Assembly (NCBI GenBank): GCA_034435375.1
Contig: DAOTXR010000031.1
Location: forward strand, 12,703-76,702
Length of the DNA stretch: 64,000 nucleotides
Direction: 5' to 3'
Origin: DAOTXR01 sp034435375
Lineage (GTDB): Bacteria; Chloroflexota; Anaerolineae; Aggregatilineales; UBA3940
A program made the translations under genes and the position numbers. How positions within the stretch are numbered: the first letter of the stretch is position 1; every line of letters begins with the position of its first letter. Below the pieces are notes generated by a model that was not told the DNA's origin, ran no database searches, and saw nothing but the letters and a program-made list of their open reading frames with translations. Shown one piece after another: positions 60,616 through 64,000 of this stretch.

Positions 60616-62697
60616 TTAAACAGTCCCGATGAGCTTCGCCACGCGCTCTTGCAGCGCCATGCGGTCGATAGCCCCTTTGGTCCAAGTCGAGTCCACCAGT
60701 TTTTCGAGTCGGGCGCGCTCGTCTGAGCTTAACTCTTTGGCCGTCAGCACGACCACTGGTATGTCGCGCGTGGACGGATCGGTGCGCACCACTTCCAGCA
60801 GCTCAAAACCGCTCATGTCCGGCAGCATCAGGTCGAGGATAATCAGATCGGGGATGCTCTGGCGCAACATGAGCAGCGCTTGTTCGGCAGAGTGGGCCTC
60901 GACCACGCGGCAGATGCCCTGCTGATCGAGCGTGCGGCGCAGCAGCCGTCCATCCAGTGGATTGTCCTCGACGACCAGTACGGTGTGTGTCGCGTTTTCT
61001 GCTGCCGGTTGGAGCGGCGCAGATGTAGCAGGCTCTGGTCCTGGCTCCGAGTGCTGTCCCAGCAGCTCGACGATGTGCTCCGCCAGATCGTGCGTTTTGT
61101 AGCTGCCCTTCAGCCACAGCGAGACGGTCTGCTGCTTCAGCCTCTCACGCTCCTGGTCCGTCAGCACCTTGCCAGAGACGACGATCACAGGGATCTGCTG
61201 TGTGATTGGGTCGGCCTTGAGCGCGTCCAGCACATCGAAGCCAGACATGTCCGGCATCATCAGGTCCAGGACGACCAGATCGGGCAGCTGCTCACGCACC
61301 AATTCGATCCCCTCTGGGGCAGTATGAGCCTCATACACACGGTATGACTTGTGCCGTTGGAGCAGGCGGCGGATCAGGCGGCTGTCACGCGGACTGTCGT
61401 CGATCACCACCACTCGTGTAGCCTTTTCGTCCAGAAGCTCCAACGCTGCACCGAGTCCCTCCTCAGGCATGCCCCATTGCTCCACAAGCTGGCTGCGCAG
61501 CTCGATGTCTACCACGTACTGCTCACCCAGCACGAACTTTTCGACCGGGAGGGTGTGCCCGGAGGCATTCACTACCACAGTGTGGCTGGGTCGAACGATG
61601 CCCTCGCGCACCAGTTTCTCTAACCCGGCAAAGGCCACCGCTGTGGCAGGCTCAACCGAAAGGCCCTCGGTGCGGGCCAGGTGGCGCAGGGCGCGGAATG
61701 CCTCTTCGTCAGACACAGAGACCATCGCGCCCCGGTTGCTCTTGACAGCCTCGTATAGAATGGTGTAGCCGTAGCCTGGGTCGCCGGTAGCCAGGATGCT
61801 GATTCGGGTCTGCGGGATCACTGGCTTGGCGGTCTCGTGATCGGCCTTGAAAGCCTGCACCATGGGCTGGCAGCCTTCGACCTGCACGATGGCCAGGCGT
61901 GGTACCCGCCTGATCAACCCAGCCTGGAGCAGTTCGTGGAAGCCCTTCCAAACGCCAATCGGTCCGATCCCGCCGCTGACGGCCTGGATGTACCAGTCGG
62001 GAGCATGCCAGTTGAGCTGCTCGGCGATCTCGAAGGCAATCGTCTTCATGCTTTCCTTGGAGACAATGGCCTTAGCGCCCTGTTCGTAGTACAGGCCATG
62101 CCGCTCGGCAAAGCGGGCGGCCACGACCTTGGTCTGGTCGTAGGTGCCGGAGACTTTGATCACCTCGGCGCCGTAGAGCGCGATTTCGCGCATCTTTTCA
62201 GCAGGCACGCTGCTGGTGACAAACACCCACAGCTTGATCCCGGCGCGGGCGCAGTAGGCTGCGTAGGCGGTCGCCGCGTTGCCGGTGGAAGCCATCACCA
62301 CCTCGTCGATTCCGATGGCTTTGAGGGCTGACACGACCAACGTGGCCTGGCGATCTTTGAACGAACTGGTCGGCGATTGTCGTTCGTCTTTGACGTACAA
62401 GCGTCGCAGGCCCAGTTCTTTACCCAGCCGCTCGGCTCGCAGCAGCGGCGACCACCCCTCGCTCATGCTGACGCGCAGCCGGGCAACGATCGGCAGAAGC
62501 TCATGGTAGCGCCACAGCGTCGTGTCCCGGCTACCAAGCACGGTCGGCCACAGCCGCCCCACCTGCGGGTAGTCGTAGCGTGCGTCCAGCCACTGCGATC
62601 CGCACTGGTCACAGTGGGTGGCGCTGAGGGTTGGCCTCATGGTATGGCCACAGGTCAGGCAGACGACCTGGGTGAAAGTTCGGGTCAGGGCAGTCAT
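60616..62697 (-). CDS. Threonine-synthase-like PLP enzyme fused to two receiver domains
   Basis: A 693-residue fusion. Residues 1-35 are a zinc ribbon (C13, C16, C29, C32) as in many threonine synthases. Residues 65-400 are a fold-type II PLP enzyme: Schiff-base Lys K114 in TSSFKDR, ASTGNAATAYAAY (N140), phosphate loop VSGGIGP, WKGFHEL, and NASGH near the end. Two receivers follow. The first is at 427-545 (VVVIDDS, D478 in VVLDLMMPD, S508, K530). The second is at 571-690 (VLVVEDN, D622 in IILDLMLPD, T652, K674). All residues needed for phosphorylation are kept. Threonine synthase converts O-phosphohomoserine to threonine; the substrate here is inferred only. AGGA precedes the ATG. It follows a kinase gene and precedes receiver genes. 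Confidence 0.93.
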   Translation of the reverse strand: MTALTRTFTQVVCLTCGHTMRPTLSATHCDQCGSQWLDARYDYPQVGRLWPTVLGSRDTTLWRYHELLPIVARLRVSMSEGWSPLLRAERLGKELGLRRLYVKDERQSPTSSFKDRQATLVVSALKAIGIDEVVMASTGNAATAYAAYCARAGIKLWVFVTSSVPAEKMREIALYGAEVIKVSGTYDQTKVVAARFAERHGLYYEQGAKAIVSKESMKTIAFEIAEQLNWHAPDWYIQAVSGGIGPIGVWKGFHELLQAGLIRRVPRLAIVQVEGCQPMVQAFKADHETAKPVIPQTRISILATGDPGYGYTILYEAVKSNRGAMVSVSDEEAFRALRHLARTEGLSVEPATAVAFAGLEKLVREGIVRPSHTVVVNASGHTLPVEKFVLGEQYVVDIELRSQLVEQWGMPEEGLGAALELLDEKATRVVVIDDSPRDSRLIRRLLQRHKSYRVYEAHTAPEGIELVREQLPDLVVLDLMMPDMSGFDVLDALKADPITQQIPVIVVSGKVLTDQERERLKQQTVSLWLKGSYKTHDLAEHIVELLGQHSEPGPEPATSAPLQPAAENATHTVLVVEDNPLDGRLLRRTLDQQGICRVVEAHSAEQALLMLRQSIPDLIILDLMLPDMSGFELLEVVRTDPSTRDIPVVVLTAKELSSDERARLEKLVDSTWTKGAIDRMALQERVAKLIGTV

Positions 62698-62729
62698 AAT
62701 GTGTCCTGGTTGGGTTCGGTCGTTCCAGT

Positions 62730-62761
62730 CTGCCCCTCCTGTGTTTCCCCAGGAGGGGCAG
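62730..62761 (-). terminator. Hairpin between the edge kinase and the PLP-receiver gene
   Basis: A 12-bp perfect stem (62730-62741 with 62750-62761) with an 8-nt loop lies in the 83-bp gap. On the minus strand no T-run follows, so it may be a partial terminator or an RNA-stability element within the operon. Confidence 0.5.
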
Positions 62762-62780
62762 AGTTCAATGCCAGGCTGGT

Positions 62781-64000
62781 TCAGTCGGCGCCAGCCTTGG
62801 CTTTGGCAGACTTCTTTGGCTTACGTCCATTGGTGGTGGTCGTAGCTCTCTGTCCACCGTCGTCACCGGCCTTGGGACTTGGCCTGACCTGGACATGCAG
62901 AGGCAGCTTGAAGTGGAAGGTGGATCCCTTACCGACTTCGCTCTCCAGCCACAGATCGCCGCCATGCAATTGCACCAGCTGGCGCGTGATGGTCAGGCCC
63001 AGGCCAGTGCCGCCTGCCTTGCGGGTAGCCGATCCGTCGGCCTGACGGAACTGGTCGAAGATGATCTCATGATACTCTGGCGGGATGCCGCCGCCTGTGT
63101 CCTGCACAGAGAAGTACATCCAGCTATCCTCGGTGTGGCATGTCAGCCTGACGTAGCCTTCGTCGGTGAATTTGATGGCGTTGCTGAGCAGGTTCCACAG
63201 AATCTGGCGCAAGCGCACCGGGTCGGCATGCAGTTCTGGCACATCGTCCGGCACATCTAGCAGCAGTTGGACGTCGGGCTTCTCCTTGAGCAGCACACGT
63301 GACATGTCCACGATCTGCGAAACAAAGGGCGGCACCTCAATTACAGCAGGAGTCAGCTCCATCCGCCCAGCCTCGATCTTGGCCAAGTCGAGGATGTCGT
63401 TGATGATCGACAACAGGTGATGGCCACTGGAGTGGATGGCTTTCAGGTCTTCGAGCGACATCTCGTCCAGTTGCGCTCCCACATCATCGATCAGCAACTC
63501 CGAGTAGCCGATGATGGAGTTGAGCGGCGTGCGCAGCTCGTGGCTTATGTTGGCCAGGAACTCGCTCTTGAGCCGATCCAGTTCGCGGAGCTGGAGGGCG
63601 GTCTGGAGCTGTTCCTGGTAAAGCTGTGCGTTCGAGAGCGCGATGGCCAACTGGTTGGCGATGATCGTCAGAGTACGAATTTCGTCGTCGGTGAAGTAGT
63701 TAGACCGGTTTTGTTGTACGTCCAGCACGCCCAGCAGCTTGTCAGCTGCCGTCAGCGGGATGGCGACTTCTGAGCGGGTGCGCGGCAGGAGGGGGTTGGG
63801 CAGGTGGTCGGGATTGTGCCCCACGTCATTGACGATGACGGGTTCGAGCGTCCGGGCGGCGCGAGCTACCAGGCTGCGCTCGGCGTTGAGCGGGATGCTG
63901 TGCCCGGCCTCCTTCATGATCCGGCCCGCCTCCCCCAGCCCCTCGCGCACCACCAGATAGCTCCTGGTGGGGTCGAGGAGATAGATGTGGGCATGGTAGT
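62781..64000 (-). CDS. GAF-domain histidine kinase, cut by the window edge
   Basis: The C-terminal 405 or so residues of a kinase whose 5' end lies beyond 64000 (the frame is open across the edge, reading YHAHIYLLDPTRSYLVV). A GAF domain (SEVAIPLTAADKLLGVLDVQ) is followed by a coiled linker, HisKA (FLANISHELRTPLNSIIGYS) and HATPase_c (NLLSNAIKFTDEG, VQDTGGGIPP, GTGLGLTI). The tail is Lys/Ala-rich. Its GAF is similar to that of the PAS-GAF protein at 51787. As the first gene before the PLP-receiver fusion, it is the obvious candidate phosphodonor. Confidence 0.92.
   Translation of the reverse strand, partial: YHAHIYLLDPTRSYLVVREGLGEAGRIMKEAGHSIPLNAERSLVARAARTLEPVIVNDVGHNPDHLPNPLLPRTRSEVAIPLTAADKLLGVLDVQQNRSNYFTDDEIRTLTIIANQLAIALSNAQLYQEQLQTALQLRELDRLKSEFLANISHELRTPLNSIIGYSELLIDDVGAQLDEMSLEDLKAIHSSGHHLLSIINDILDLAKIEAGRMELTPAVIEVPPFVSQIVDMSRVLLKEKPDVQLLLDVPDDVPELHADPVRLRQILWNLLSNAIKFTDEGYVRLTCHTEDSWMYFSVQDTGGGIPPEYHEIIFDQFRQADGSATRKAGGTGLGLTITRQLVQLHGGDLWLESEVGKGSTFHFKLPLHVQVRPSPKAGDDGGQRATTTTNGRKPKKSAKAKAGAD

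Overview
The window is bacterial chromosome, GC-rich (roughly 60%), with ordinary sigma-70-type promoters (TTGnnn / TACAAT), Shine-Dalgarno starts and five tRNA genes. Several things together point to Chloroflexota, probably Anaerolineae-like: a T-box leader in front of serS, a K+-independent H+-pumping pyrophosphatase, a CtaA-type heme A synthase, many lipoproteins with Pro/Thr-rich linkers, a secreted subtilase with beta-propellers, and dense PAS/GAF/receiver signalling. No ribosomal RNA or phylogenetic marker was compared, so the assignment is an inference. No CRISPR array, IS element, integrase or phage gene was seen.

Layout. 0-18 kb is mostly cell-surface and secreted material. It holds a clan GH-A glycosidase coupled to a TPR protein, a membrane-anchored beta-sandwich protein, a 2746-residue subtilase carrying five propeller modules, a TPR protein with an HExxH protease-like domain, a secreted protein, a lectin-like protein and a triple-repeat lipoprotein. 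tRNA-Glu, tRNA-Arg(CCG), tRNA-Ser(GCT) and tRNA-Ser(TGA) lie between them, followed by ctaA. 18-24 kb has a von Willebrand A lipoprotein, an isolated CpaF/TadA ATPase, a PD40 propeller membrane protein and a truncated nitrilase. 24-32 kb has tRNA-Arg(ACG), a 61-residue membrane protein, T-box-controlled serS, a PP2C-TM-FGE fusion and hppA. 32-45 kb has a zincin-like lipoprotein, a 46-residue membrane protein, an FHA-GAF histidine kinase, an ABC exporter with an unusual leader, two DegV proteins, three PPC-domain lipoproteins, a Nudix protein and a polytopic membrane protein. 45-51 kb has a decayed methyltransferase, an Arf/Ras-like GTPase with a partner, an M20 amidohydrolase, a repeat protein, an alpha/beta hydrolase, a MOSC protein and a half-size EamA transporter.

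51-64 kb is a signalling island. It encodes histidine kinases (a LuxR-type kinase with its NarL regulator, a receiver-kinase hybrid, and a GAF kinase cut by the window edge), a PAS-GAF sensor, five stand-alone receivers and a GNAT acetyltransferase. Its centrepiece is a complete threonine-synthase-like PLP enzyme fused to two intact receiver domains, placed directly after the edge kinase and followed closely by single-receiver genes. The reading proposed here is that a metabolic PLP enzyme is under direct phosphorelay control.

Other points of interest are the PP2C-TM-FGE fusion, whose FGE part lacks the catalytic cysteines, and the subtilase with its five propellers. The leader of the ABC exporter appears to sequester its Shine-Dalgarno sequence and contains a possible leader peptide. 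The serS T-box has a U where C would pair with the tRNA-Ser discriminator. Three gene remnants were also found.
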